The notes under the pieces: generated by a model
Told to the model about the DNA's origin: nothing
Databases searched by the model: none
Seen by the model: only the letters and a program-made list of their open reading frames with translations
Assembly (NCBI RefSeq): GCF_018847975.1
Contig: NZ_CP072597.1
Location: 1,899,001-1,963,000 of the forward strand
DNA length: 64,000 nt
Reading direction: 5' to 3'
Origin: Lysobacter sp. K5869
Lineage (GTDB): Bacteria; Pseudomonadota; Gammaproteobacteria; Xanthomonadales; Xanthomonadaceae
Part shown: one piece after another, positions 1-9,256 of the stretch
Layout of the letters: every line of letters starts with the position of its first letter
Numbering within the stretch: the stretch's first letter is position 1
Program-made: the position numbers and the translations under genes

Positions 1-2
1 TC

Positions 3-293
3 GGCGGCGGCGAGCGCGAGGTGCCGGTGGATCTGATCGGTACCGCGTTCCAAAAGAAGGTGTGGGACGCGCTGATGAAGATCCCACCGGGGCAGACCCG
101 CAGCTACGAAGAAGTGGCGCGGCAGATCGGCTCGCCGCGTGGTGCGCGCGCGGTGGCGCAAGCCTGCGCGAACAACAAGGTGGCGGTGGTGGTGCCGTGC
201 CATCGCGTGGTGCGCGGCGATGGGTCGCTGGGCGGGTATCGCTGGGGGCTGCCGTTGAAGGAGAAGCTCTTGCAGCGCGAGCGGGCGGCTTGA
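3..293 (+). CDS. Methylated-DNA--cysteine S-methyltransferase, C-terminal part
   Basis: The reading frame is open to the left edge, so the gene starts outside the window. The visible 96 residues form the C-terminal DNA-binding and active-site domain of the Ogt/Ada-C family. This family repairs O6-alkylguanine by irreversible transfer of the alkyl group to its own cysteine. Visible marks are GTAFQKKVWDAL, the helix-turn-helix stretch RSYEEVARQIGSPRGARAVA, the active-site motif PCHRVV and the following GSLGGYRWGLPLKEKLL. Without the N-terminus it cannot be told whether this is a stand-alone Ogt or the end of a longer Ada-type protein. A GTG at position 21 is an in-frame internal codon and not a likely start. 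Confidence 0.93.
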   Translation, partial: GGGEREVPVDLIGTAFQKKVWDALMKIPPGQTRSYEEVARQIGSPRGARAVAQACANNKVAVVVPCHRVVRGDGSLGGYRWGLPLKEKLLQRERAA

Positions 294-381
294 GGGGCGC
301 GTCGTATGGCGCCGCGATTGGTTTCGCGATGCTGCGAGTTGCGTCGCGCCGCGACAGTGGGGTTGCGGCGCGAGAGTGAAA

Positions 382-746
382 CGGCGCGGTCGCGGCTTGC
401 GCCGCTCCTACAGGGGGATTGCGTGGCTTGCGGTTGAGTCGGGCGACGGCGAAGTCGTGTCGGCGCAAGCTGAGGCCGATCCGGCCGAAGCCGCTGTAGG
501 AGCGGCGTGAGCCGCGACCGCGGCATTCGGGTTGCGGCGCGAGTTCGAAGCAGCGCGGTCGCGGCTCACGCCGCTCCTACGGGAAGGTTGCGCTGCGATG
601 GAATCGGGCGACGACGACGCTGCGCCGGCGCAAGAAGAGGCCGATCCGGCCGAAGCCGCTGTAGGAGCGGCGCGAGCCGCGACCGCGACATTCGGGTTGC
701 GGCGCGAATTTGAAGCAGCGCGGTCGCGGCTCACGCCGCTCCTACC
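382..746. repeat. REP/BIME array, unit about 166 bp
   Basis: The gap between the alkyltransferase gene and the Lrp gene is filled with palindromic repeats around the core GTAGGAGCGGCG...GCCGCGACCGCG. Forward copies begin near 493 and 659 and reverse copies near 384, 553 and 719, so orientation alternates and same-orientation copies lie about 166 bp apart. The same core recurs in the arrays at 54531-55075 and 57874-58583. No protein-like reading frame was recognised here. Confidence 0.85.
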
Positions 747-779
747 GACAGCGGCAGCGGCCGCGGCTCGAACTGCCCC

Positions 780-1286
780 TCAACCGCCACGCCGCTTGCG
801 CGCCGCGCGCGGCGCATCGCGCGTGGGCAGTTCCAGTCCGTGCTTGACCACGTCGAACACGAGGTGGGTGTCGTAGCGCTTGACGTTGCCTTCGTCGAGG
901 AACAAGCGGTCCACCACCTGCCGGCAGTGGGCGACGCCGGTGGTGGCCAGGATCACCAGGTAATCCCATTCGCCGGCCAGCGTGTAACACTGCTGCACCT
1001 CCGGCGCGGCGCGCACGCGGGCGTGGAAGGCGGCGTTGCCTTCGGCGGATTCGCGTTCCATGGTGACCCACACCGCGGCCAGGGTGCTGCCCAGGGCCAT
1101 CGGGTCGAGCACGGCGACCTGACGCATCAGGCCGTCCTGGCGATAGCGGGTCATGCGGCGCTGGACCGCGCTCGGCGACAGGCCGACCGCATCGCCGAGC
1201 TCGCTCAGGGTCGCCGAGGCGTCGTGTTGGAGCAGCTCGAGCAGCTTGTGATCGAATTCGTCCAGGACCAGGGGGGCAACGTTCAT
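780..1286 (-). CDS. Lrp/AsnC-family transcriptional regulator
   Basis: The protein has 168 residues, the normal size for this family. An N-terminal winged helix-turn-helix (about residues 10-60, with DASATLSELGDAVGLSPSAV) is followed by an AsnC ligand-binding/oligomerisation domain with the typical VQQCYTLAGEWDYLVILAT segment. Members sense amino acids and control amino-acid metabolism or export. It is divergent from a GNAT gene across a 140-bp AT-richer gap and may regulate itself or that gene; the EamA exporters downstream of the GNAT gene are another possible target. The ATG at 1286 begins directly before the helix-turn-helix domain. Its specific ligand cannot be read from the sequence. 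Confidence 0.92.
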   Translation of the reverse strand: MNVAPLVLDEFDHKLLELLQHDASATLSELGDAVGLSPSAVQRRMTRYRQDGLMRQVAVLDPMALGSTLAAVWVTMERESAEGNAAFHARVRAAPEVQQCYTLAGEWDYLVILATTGVAHCRQVVDRLFLDEGNVKRYDTHLVFDVVKHGLELPTRDAPRAARKRRGG

Positions 1287-1426
1287 GCAAGATTTTTGCG
1301 TCCCTGCGGGAAAATTTTCAACCGCAATTTGACTGACATCGATACGCTATTCTTGCTCCGGCGGCGCCAAGAATTTTTAGGTGCCGGCGCGATCCCCCCG
1401 ACCCCTCAAGAACGGACGCCCCCGGG

Positions 1427-1939
1427 ATGTCCCGGTACGTGACGCAAGCCGCTGTACCCGAGCAGATCGGCGAGATTTTGGCGCTGATCCGCGAACATGG
1501 GCCCAATCCCTGGAACTACCTGCCCGAGCAGGAGCTCGCCGCGCACTTGGCGGGGATCCGGCGTGGGCGCACCCAGGCGATGGTCGCGCTGGCCGGCGGC
1601 GAAATCGTGGCGGTAGTCACGTTCGAGCCGAGCGACGCCTTCCATCGCTATCAGCCGGCCGGGCGCGAGATCGCCTGGCAGGGCCATGTCGGCGAGGCGG
1701 TGGTGCATCGCGGCCACCGCGCGCAGGGGCTGGGTTCGCGCCTGCTGGAATTGGCGGTGGCGCGGATGCGCGCGATGGGGCTGCGCGAGATCTACATCGA
1801 GCGTCACGAAGACAACGAAGGATCGGCCGGGATGATGCGCAAGGCCGGCTTTGAGGTGATCGACGTGTACGACGACCCGCGCCGGCGCGTGGTCGGCAGC
1901 GGCCGCACCAGCGTGTCGCGGTTTCTCGCGCGGGAGTGA
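1427..1939 (+). CDS. GNAT-family N-acetyltransferase
   Basis: The product has 170 residues and a single acetyltransferase domain. The acetyl-CoA-binding motif A is visible as VVHRGHRAQGLGSRLLELAV (residues 92-111, with the R-x-x-G-x-G pyrophosphate loop). It is followed by MRAMGLREIYIERHEDNEGSAGMM, which fits the motif B region. GNAT enzymes move an acetyl group from acetyl-CoA to an amine of a small molecule, peptide or antibiotic; the substrate here is unknown. The gene is divergent from the Lrp-type regulator, which may control it. Confidence 0.9.
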   Translation: MSRYVTQAAVPEQIGEILALIREHGPNPWNYLPEQELAAHLAGIRRGRTQAMVALAGGEIVAVVTFEPSDAFHRYQPAGREIAWQGHVGEAVVHRGHRAQGLGSRLLELAVARMRAMGLREIYIERHEDNEGSAGMMRKAGFEVIDVYDDPRRRVVGSGRTSVSRFLARE

Positions 1940-2372
1940 GCGCGGCGGCCGGCGCGCGCGATCGGATCGCGCGGGCGGGCGGGCGGCGGCGACGGCACGG
2001 GATCGGCGCTTGAAGCGCGGTCGATGCGGACCGCGTAACCGGCACGGACGGGGCTAGCGCGAACCGGCTCGCACCACGAACCGGGACGCAGGGGCGTCGA
2101 AGGATGCGACGGCGGCCTCCAGGCGGCGATCCACGGGCTTCGCGCCCGCGGCCGCGCCCGTCGCGCAGGGACGCCGACGCGCGGGACGCGCGGTCGCGAG
2201 CGGATGCGCGAGGACCGCGCGAAGCCAGCCGGCGCGCACGGACCGCGCGGACTCAAGATTGTTTACACACTGACTCAAGTTTTTCTCGCTCCCGCCGCGG
2301 CCGCGGGCGCGTCAAGCTATCGCGTTTTTCTCCGCCGCTTCTTCCTTCCGCTTTTTCGCGAGAACCCGACCC
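1940..2372. other. 433-bp non-coding gap
   Basis: No credible gene is visible on either strand. The first 300 bp are extremely GC-rich. An AT-richer patch at about 2258-2290 (containing TTTACACACTGACTC) lies 80-115 bp before the first EamA gene and is the most likely promoter area, but no clear -35/-10 pair can be named. Confidence 0.5.
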
Positions 2373-3338
2373 ATGAGCGCCGCCGCTTCCTCCGATTCCC
2401 GCGCTCCCGGTCCGCTGGCCATCGGCTTCGCCCTGGCCTCGGTGTACGTGCTGTGGGGCTCGACTTACCTTGGCATCCGCTTCGCCCTGGCGAGCTACCC
2501 GCCGTTCCTGCTCGGCGCGGCGCGCATGTTCCTGGCCGGCGCGCTGATGTACGTGGTGCTGCGCCGGCGCGGCACCGCGGCGCCGACGCGCAAGCAGTGG
2601 CGCACGCTGTGGGTGCTGTCGATCTTCATGGTGCTGCTGTCCAACGGGCTGGTGAATCTGGCCGAGACTCAGGTCGATTCGGGGCTGGCGGCGATCGCGG
2701 TGGCGTCGATGCCGCTGTTCGCCGGCGTGTTCGCGATGATGCGCGGGCGCCATCCCTCCAAGATCGAGTGGGTCGGGCTGGCGATCGGTTTCGCCGGCGT
2801 GGTCTGGCTCAATGCCGGCGGCAAGCTGTCGGCGTCGACGCTCGGGCTGGTGTGTCTGATCGTCGCACCCATCGCCTGGGCCTGGGGCTCGATCTGGAGC
2901 CGCGACCTCGACCTGCCGTCGCCGTTCATGACCGCCAGCGCGCAGATGCTCACCGGCAGCGCGTGGATGCTCGGCGCGGCGCTGGTGACCGGCGAACGCA
3001 TCACCCAGACGCCGACCTTCGGCGCGACCGCCGCGCTGCTGTATCTGGTCGTGGCCGGCTCGATCTTCGGCTTCACCGCCTACATTTGGCTGCTGCACCA
3101 CGTGCGACCGGCGCTGGCGACCAGCTACGCCTACGTCAATCCGCCAATCGCGGTACTGTTCGGCGCGCTGCTGGCGGGCGAACGTTTCACCTCCCACGAC
3201 CTGGGCGCGATGGCGGTGATCCTGGTCGGCGTGGTCATCATCACCCTGGCCAAAGCGCGCGCGGCCAAGGCCGCGGTCGTCGCGGCCCCGCCCGCGCCGG
3301 CCGTCGTCGCCGCGGGCGAATTGGAGAAGCAATCATGA
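2373..3338 (+). CDS. EamA/DMT-superfamily transporter
   Basis: The product has 321 residues and about ten hydrophobic segments arranged as two EamA repeats (about residues 15-145 and 155-295), the layout of drug/metabolite exporters such as YedA. Typical family signatures are LWGSTYLGIRFAL near the N-terminus and SYAYVNPPIAVLFGALLAGE near the end of repeat two. It should lie in the inner membrane and export a small metabolite, perhaps an amino acid. An Ala-rich cytoplasmic tail follows the last membrane segment. Its stop codon overlaps the start of the RarD-like gene (ATGA), so the two are translationally coupled. Confidence 0.93.
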   Translation: MSAAASSDSRAPGPLAIGFALASVYVLWGSTYLGIRFALASYPPFLLGAARMFLAGALMYVVLRRRGTAAPTRKQWRTLWVLSIFMVLLSNGLVNLAETQVDSGLAAIAVASMPLFAGVFAMMRGRHPSKIEWVGLAIGFAGVVWLNAGGKLSASTLGLVCLIVAPIAWAWGSIWSRDLDLPSPFMTASAQMLTGSAWMLGAALVTGERITQTPTFGATAALLYLVVAGSIFGFTAYIWLLHHVRPALATSYAYVNPPIAVLFGALLAGERFTSHDLGAMAVILVGVVIITLAKARAAKAAVVAAPPAPAVVAAGELEKQS

Positions 3339-4243
3339 ATACCGGCACCGACCGGCGCGGTCTGTGGATCGCGGTCGCGTCCTTCGTGCTGTGGGGGTTG
3401 ATGCCGCTGTACTGGCATCTGCTCAACTCGGTTCCCTCGCTGATGATCGTGGCCCACCGCATCGTGTGGAGCACGCTGCTGGTGACCGCGTGGCTGTGCT
3501 GGAAGAACGGCCGGGGCTGGCTGCTGGACGTGCTGCGCGAGCCGCGCAAGGCCGGCATGCTCGCGGTCAGCGGCTGCCTGATCGCGTTCAACTGGGGCTT
3601 GTACATATGGGCGGTCAACGCCGGCCACGTGATCGAGACCAGCTTGGGCTATTTCATCGGCCCGCTGGTGAGCGTGATGCTCGGCGTGCTGTTCCTCGGC
3701 GAGCGCCTGCGCGCGGTGCAATGGGTGTCGGTCGCGCTGGCCTTCGCCGGCGTGTTGTGGCTGACCGCGCAGTACGGCCGCCCGCCGTTGATCGCGCTCG
3801 GGCTGGCGGTGTCGTTCGCGGTGTACGGACTGGTGCGCAAGCTGGTCGCGGTGGAAGCGGTGACCGGCCTGGGCGTGGAGAACGCGTACTTGTTCGTGCC
3901 GGCGCTGGCGCTGATGTTCTGGGGCGAAAGCCACGGCCAGGGCGGTTTCCTCGGCGGCTGGGGCCTGGGCATCGACGCGTTGCTGGTGATCGCCGGCGCG
4001 CTGACCGCGCTGCCGCTGATCGGCTTCGCCTACGCGGTGCGGCGGGTGTCGCTGACCGCGATCGGCTTGTTGCAGTACGTCGCGCCGACCTTGCAGTTCC
4101 TGATCGGCTGGCTGGTGCTGCGCGAAGCCTTCGACGCGACCCGCGCGGTCGGTTTCGCGCTGATCTGGTTCGGCCTGGTGGTGTTCGCCGGCGAAGGCGT
4201 GTTGCGCTCGCGCAGGCTCACGGCGGCGGCCGGGGCGGCGTAA
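3335..4243 (+). CDS. rarD: RarD-like EamA-family transporter
   Basis: The product has 302 residues with ten predicted membrane segments. RarD hallmarks are visible: the opening GLWIAVASFVLWGLMPLYWH, then SLMIVAHRIVWS, NWGLYIWAVNAGHVIETSLG, YFIGPLVSVMLGVLFLGERL, and LQYVAPTLQFLIGWLVL near the C-terminus. RarD proteins are inner-membrane permeases named for chloramphenicol sensitivity; the natural substrate is not settled. The start at 3335 is chosen because it overlaps the preceding stop in an ATGA arrangement and matches the family N-terminus. The frame is open further upstream but does not resemble the family there. A strong hairpin terminator follows 30 bp after the stop. Confidence 0.93.
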   Translation: MNTGTDRRGLWIAVASFVLWGLMPLYWHLLNSVPSLMIVAHRIVWSTLLVTAWLCWKNGRGWLLDVLREPRKAGMLAVSGCLIAFNWGLYIWAVNAGHVIETSLGYFIGPLVSVMLGVLFLGERLRAVQWVSVALAFAGVLWLTAQYGRPPLIALGLAVSFAVYGLVRKLVAVEAVTGLGVENAYLFVPALALMFWGESHGQGGFLGGWGLGIDALLVIAGALTALPLIGFAYAVRRVSLTAIGLLQYVAPTLQFLIGWLVLREAFDATRAVGFALIWFGLVVFAGEGVLRSRRLTAAAGAA

Positions 4244-4275
4244 CGACGCGTCGGCGTCTTCAGCGGACAAACAAA

Positions 4276-4306
4276 AAGCCCCCTTCTCGCGAAGGGGGCT
4301 TTCGTT
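4276..4306. terminator. Bidirectional intrinsic terminator
   Basis: A perfect 11-bp stem (AAGCCCCCTTC, loop TCGC, GAAGGGGGCTT) lies between the convergent rarD and ABC-permease genes. It has T-rich sequence on the right and A-rich sequence on the left, so it can act on both strands. Confidence 0.92.
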
Positions 4307-4329
4307 TTATCGGACTTCGCCGCGCGCGC

Positions 4330-5655
4330 TTACAACGCGCGCAAGGCCGAGGTCACCGGCAAGGTCGCCGCGCGCAGCGCCGGGAACAGGCCGCCGACGA
4401 AGCCGATCGCCAGCGCCCACTTCAAGCCGCTCCACAGCAGCGCGCCGGTGACGCGGAAGTCGAAGGTGAGCTGGCCGACGCCGCCGGCGATGGTCGATGC
4501 GGTGTAGCCGTTGAAGATCGCCCACGCCAGCAAGCCGCCGATCAGGCCGCCGATCAGCGCCAGCAGCATCGTTTCCAGCATCACCGCCACCACCACCGGC
4601 AGGCCGCGGAAGCCGATCGCGCGCAGGGTCGCGATCTCGCGCGCGCGGGTGGCGACGGTGGCGAACATGGTGTTGAGCGCGCCGAACACCGCGCCGATGG
4701 CCATGATCGAACCGACCACGATGCCGATGACGCGGATCACCGTGGTCATGGTCTCGGACTGCTTGGCGAAGTAGTCGGCGGTGGTGGTGACGTCGACCTG
4801 CAAGCGCGGGTCGGCGGCCAGCGCGGCCTTGAAGCTCTTGAACTCCTTGGCCGAGCTGAGCTTGGCGACGACCGCGTTGCGCGAGGCGCCGCGGCGGTAG
4901 GTCGCCGCGACCATTTCGGCGTCGGCCCACAGTTCCGAATCCATCGCGTCGCCGGACTTGAACACGCCGACCACGGTCCACTGCTCGGAGCCCAGGCGGA
5001 TCTGCTTGCCCACTTCCATGCCGGCGAACTGGCGCTGCGCGCCGCTGCCGACCATCACTTCGCGCTTGCCGGTCTCGAACTTGCGGCCCTTCTCGATCTT
5101 GACCTGCGGCCGCACCAGCCACGCGCGGTCGCCGACGCCGCGCAGCTGCACGCTGCCGTCCTGGCCGGGGGCGCCGCCCTTGACCGGCAAATTGGCCGCG
5201 ACCACGGTTTCCGGCGAGGCCAGCGGGCGGCCGTCGGGGCCGCGGGCGATGCCGGGCGCCTGTTCGATCACGTTGATGCTGGCGAGGTCGAGGGTCGACA
5301 TCACTTCCGCCGCCGAGGCGCCGCGCAGCACGATCACGCTGTCGTCGCTGCCGGTGCGCGCGAGCGTCTGCCGGTAGCCTTCGGCCATCGACAGCATCGC
5401 CACCAACACCGCGACCACGCCGGCGATGCCGATCACCACCACCGACGACGAGCCCAAGCGCTGCTTGAGCGTGCTGATGCCGACGCCGGCCACCGACGCG
5501 GCTTGCTGGCCGCTGCGGGTCAGCAGCATCCACAGCGCCAGCGCGGCGGCCAGGGCCAGCAACACCGGCCACGGCGCGACGGCCCACAGCGCGAGCCCGG
5601 CGATCAGCACGAGCGCGATGAGGAGGCCGCGGCCCAATTTAACGAGCTTGTTCAT
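4330..5655 (-). CDS. ABC transporter permease (MacB/FtsX type), second permease
   Basis: The 441-residue product has two extra hydrophobic segments at the N-terminus (about residues 8-45). These are followed by the usual MacB layout: one membrane helix near residues 70-92, a large periplasmic MacB_PCD domain, and three C-terminal FtsX helices. Family-typical text is TRAREIATLRAIGFRG near residue 340. It lies 12 bp after the other permease gene, so the pair probably forms a heterodimer served by the adjacent ATPase and adaptor. MacB-like systems do not drive classical substrate passage through the inner membrane; they couple ATP hydrolysis to extrusion from the periplasm through an outer-membrane channel. 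No TolC-like gene is nearby. Confidence 0.9.
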   Translation of the reverse strand: MNKLVKLGRGLLIALVLIAGLALWAVAPWPVLLALAAALALWMLLTRSGQQAASVAGVGISTLKQRLGSSSVVVIGIAGVVAVLVAMLSMAEGYRQTLARTGSDDSVIVLRGASAAEVMSTLDLASINVIEQAPGIARGPDGRPLASPETVVAANLPVKGGAPGQDGSVQLRGVGDRAWLVRPQVKIEKGRKFETGKREVMVGSGAQRQFAGMEVGKQIRLGSEQWTVVGVFKSGDAMDSELWADAEMVAATYRRGASRNAVVAKLSSAKEFKSFKAALAADPRLQVDVTTTADYFAKQSETMTTVIRVIGIVVGSIMAIGAVFGALNTMFATVATRAREIATLRAIGFRGLPVVVAVMLETMLLALIGGLIGGLLAWAIFNGYTASTIAGGVGQLTFDFRVTGALLWSGLKWALAIGFVGGLFPALRAATLPVTSALRAL

Positions 5656-5667
5656 ATGCAGTCTCCG

Positions 5668-6834
5668 TTAGCGCCCGGACAGGGCGTCGACGATGTTGAG
5701 GCGCATCGCCCGGATCGCCGGCAGCGCGCCGACCACCAAACCGATGGCGACCATCAACCCGAGCGCGAGCAACCAACTGCTGGCGCCGATCGGCGGCACG
5801 TTGATCGCGCCGCGGCTGCCGGCGCTGACGATGGGGCCGAGCAAGCCGGCCAAGCCCACGCCGATCACGCCGCCGATCAACAGCAGCAACACCGATTCGG
5901 CCAGCACCAAGGTCAGCACGCTGCGGTCGGGGAAACCGATGGTCTTGAGCACGGCCAGTTCCGAGGTGCGTTCGCGCACCGCCTGGGCCATGGTGTTGCC
6001 GGTCAGCAGCACCAGGGTGAAGAACACCGCGCCCATGATCGAACCCACGATCAGGCCGATGTCGGCCATCTGCTTCATCCAGTTCGCGGCCGAGGCGGCT
6101 TCGGTCTGGGTCTTGCTCTCGTGGTCGGAGTTGGCCGAGATCGCGTCGATGGCCTTGGCCACGCGGTCGGCCTGATTCACGTCGCTCACTTCGGTGACGT
6201 ACCAGCCGACCTGACCGCGGTTGTACGGATTGGAATCGTCGAAGTACTTCCAGTGCATCAGCACCATCTGGTCGTACCAGCCGCCGGTCTTCTTGTCGGC
6301 TGCGGAGATCACCCCGACGATGTCGAAGCTCCAGTTCTTGCTGCCGTCGCGGGTCGGGAAGATGGTCGATTGCAGCGGCAGCTTTTGCCCGACTTTCCAG
6401 CCGAAGCGCTGCATCAGCTGGGCGCCGACCAGCACGCCGGTGCGGGTGTCGTCGAAGGCCTTGCGCTGGGCTTTGTCGACGTTGATTTCCGGGAACAGGT
6501 CGAGATAGTTCGGCGCCACCGCGAAGCTGAAGATCTGGTTGTGCGGATCCTGATAGGCGCCGCCGAACCAGTTGGCGTAGGACACCTGCTTCACGCCCGG
6601 CACCTGGCCGATGCGGTCGTTGAGCGACATCGGCAGCGGTTGGATGAAGGACAGCCGCGAACCGGTCTGCAGGCGCTTGGCGCCGTTGGCGCTGTTGCCG
6701 GCCTGGTCGAAGCTCTCGCGCACGCCGTCGAGCAGGCCGAACAGCAAGAACGCGGCGACGATCGACAACAGGGTCAGCAGCGTGCGGGTCTTGCGCCGCA
6801 TCAGCTCCGCCCAGATGAGATGGAAATATTTCAT
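5668..6834 (-). CDS. ABC transporter permease (MacB/FtsX type), first permease
   Basis: The 388-residue product has one N-terminal membrane helix (about 18-36, after the basic RRKTRT stretch), a periplasmic MacB_PCD domain, and three C-terminal FtsX helices. [18 protein letters not shown] sits just after the second helix, the coupling-helix region that contacts the ATPase. The gene begins 13 bp after the ATPase gene and ends 12 bp before the second permease. A heterodimeric permease pair with one ATPase and one MacA-like adaptor is the natural reading. Exported substrates of MacB relatives include peptides, siderophores and lipoproteins; none can be assigned here. Confidence 0.92.
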   Translation of the reverse strand: MKYFHLIWAELMRRKTRTLLTLLSIVAAFLLFGLLDGVRESFDQAGNSANGAKRLQTGSRLSFIQPLPMSLNDRIGQVPGVKQVSYANWFGGAYQDPHNQIFSFAVAPNYLDLFPEINVDKAQRKAFDDTRTGVLVGAQLMQRFGWKVGQKLPLQSTIFPTRDGSKNWSFDIVGVISAADKKTGGWYDQMVLMHWKYFDDSNPYNRGQVGWYVTEVSDVNQADRVAKAIDAISANSDHESKTQTEAASAANWMKQMADIGLIVGSIMGAVFFTLVLLTGNTMAQAVRERTSELAVLKTIGFPDRSVLTLVLAESVLLLLIGGVIGVGLAGLLGPIVSAGSRGAINVPPIGASSWLLALGLMVAIGLVVGALPAIRAMRLNIVDALSGR

Positions 6835-6847
6835 GGCCGGTCTCCGC

Positions 6848-7540
<693 letters not shown>

Positions 7541-7740
7541 CTTCGACGTCCTCGGGCGGTGTGCGGGTGCGGGAGCGATAGGAACGATGCGAACCGGCGG
7601 GCGCCGCGCGCACGGGGGCGCGCCGGTCGCGGACCGGTGAAGCGCGCGCGGCGCTGAGGCTGCCGCGCGGAGTTGCGGGCGTGGATCGGGCGGGCGCGCC
7701 GCCGTCACCGCGTCAACGGGTACAGGTCACCCGTGCGGGG

Positions 7741-9003
7741 TCACCGTGTATCCGACGAATCGGAACCGTCGTTTTCGACACGCACCTTGGCGCCGTCTTG
7801 CAGCGAGTCCGACGGATCGAGCACCACGGTCTCGCCGCCGCTCAAACCGGCGGTGACTTCGCGGTCTTCGCCGAGCTTGCGGCCCAGCGTCACCTCGGTG
7901 CGGCGGGCCTTGCCGTCTTCGACCACGAACGCCACGTCCTTGCCGTCGCGCTGGGCCAGCGCGGCGTTGGGCAGCATCGCGCTCGGCTTCGCCGGCGCGG
8001 CGCCGGCGGGTTTGGCGGCTTCGAGGAAGCTGACGCGGATGCCCATGTCCGGGACGATGCGCGGATCGCGGCTCTTGATCGCGATGCGCACCTTGACCGT
8101 GGCCTTGCCGCGGTCGGCGGTGGGGATGATCGCGATCACTTCGGCCGGAATCTTCCAGTCCGGGTAAGCGTTGAGCGTGGCTTCCACCGGCATCTTCGGC
8201 TTGACCCGGCCGATGAAGGATTCGCCGACGTCGACTTCGATCTCCAGCGAATCCATATCGACGATGGTGCCGATGCCGGTGCGGGTGAAGCCGCCGCCGG
8301 CCGACAAGGGCGAGACGATTTCGCCCGGCTGCGCGGCCTTGGCGGTAACCACGCCGGAGAACGGCGCGCGCACGATGGTGTTGTCCACGCCGATGTCGGA
8401 GATGCGCAGGCCGTCGCCGGACACCTTGACGTTGCGCTGCGCGGTCAGCAGCTGAGCGCGCAGCGAATCGCGCTGGGCGACGGCTTGATCGAACTGCGAG
8501 CGCGACACCAACTGCTGCTGGGTCAGCGACGACAGGCGCGACGCGTTGGCTTCGGCTTCCTTGAGCTGGGCCTGCACGCGCGCGACATCGCTTTGCGCGG
8601 CGGCGAGCTGGGCGGCGCTGAGTTCGCGCTGGGCGTTGGCGTCGATCGGATCGAGCGTGGCCATGATCTGGCCTTCTTCGACCCGCTGGCCTTCTTCGAT
8701 CATCACCTCGCGCACCTTGCCGGTGATCTTGGCCGAGACCGTGGCGATGCGACGGGCGACGATGTAGCCGGTGGCGTCGAGCACCGAGGCGCCGGCGCCG
8801 CCGTTGCCGGCGCCGATCGCGGTGACGGTGGCGGTGCGCACCTTGGCGCCCGCGCTGCGGCCGAAGGCGAGCCAACCCGCCGCCGCCAGCACCGCCAGCA
8901 GCACCGCCGCGCCGATCAGCCAACCGCGTCCCGGGCCCGAAGGGGCCGGCGGACGGCTGCGGTCGATGCGGAGTTCCTTCAGCAGATCGGCGGATGCGCT
9001 CAT
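7741..9003 (-). CDS. Periplasmic adaptor of a MacA-like tripartite efflux pump
   Basis: The product has 420 residues: a short cytoplasmic tail, one membrane anchor (about 27-48), a barrel-sandwich (lipoyl-like) hybrid domain split around an alpha-helical hairpin (about 125-215, rich in A, Q and L), and a C-terminal beta domain. It has the usual hybrid-domain text VRAPFSGVVTAKAAQPGEIV. Adaptors of this family bridge an inner-membrane ABC or RND pump and an outer-membrane channel. It is the first gene of the minus-strand cluster, with a 200-bp gap before the ATPase gene. The start at 9003 precedes a plausible cytoplasmic tail; an earlier in-frame ATG would add 15 residues. Confidence 0.92.
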   Translation of the reverse strand: MSASADLLKELRIDRSRPPAPSGPGRGWLIGAAVLLAVLAAAGWLAFGRSAGAKVRTATVTAIGAGNGGAGASVLDATGYIVARRIATVSAKITGKVREVMIEEGQRVEEGQIMATLDPIDANAQRELSAAQLAAAQSDVARVQAQLKEAEANASRLSSLTQQQLVSRSQFDQAVAQRDSLRAQLLTAQRNVKVSGDGLRISDIGVDNTIVRAPFSGVVTAKAAQPGEIVSPLSAGGGFTRTGIGTIVDMDSLEIEVDVGESFIGRVKPKMPVEATLNAYPDWKIPAEVIAIIPTADRGKATVKVRIAIKSRDPRIVPDMGIRVSFLEAAKPAGAAPAKPSAMLPNAALAQRDGKDVAFVVEDGKARRTEVTLGRKLGEDREVTAGLSGGETVVLDPSDSLQDGAKVRVENDGSDSSDTR

Positions 9004-9203
9004 GTTCCCAACCAGGACGCCTGAAGTTGCGTAGTGTGACCGCGGCACCGGCCCGATCCAACCTGCTTAAAGTCAGTTTTTGTCAGCGCGGCTGTCGCCG
9101 GTTCGACCTGACAGTTGTCATGCCCGGCGGATGTTCGGGCCGGAACGAGTCTGCCCCGGACGGCGTGTGCACGGGTTGCGGTTTTCGCCCGCCGCAAACG
9201 CGA

Positions 9204-9236
9204 ACGGCCGCCGGCCGGAGCACCGGCGGCGGCCGT
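9204..9236 (-). terminator. GC-rich hairpin after the DUF11-type gene
   Basis: An inverted repeat built from GCCGCCGG and CCGGCGGC, with flanking ACG/CGT, lies 20 bp after the stop of the DUF11-type gene. It lacks a clear run of T on the minus strand, so it may only protect the 3' end or act weakly. The rest of the gap 9004-9256 shows no gene. Confidence 0.4.
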
Positions 9237-9256
9237 CGCGAGGGACCGCGCGGACC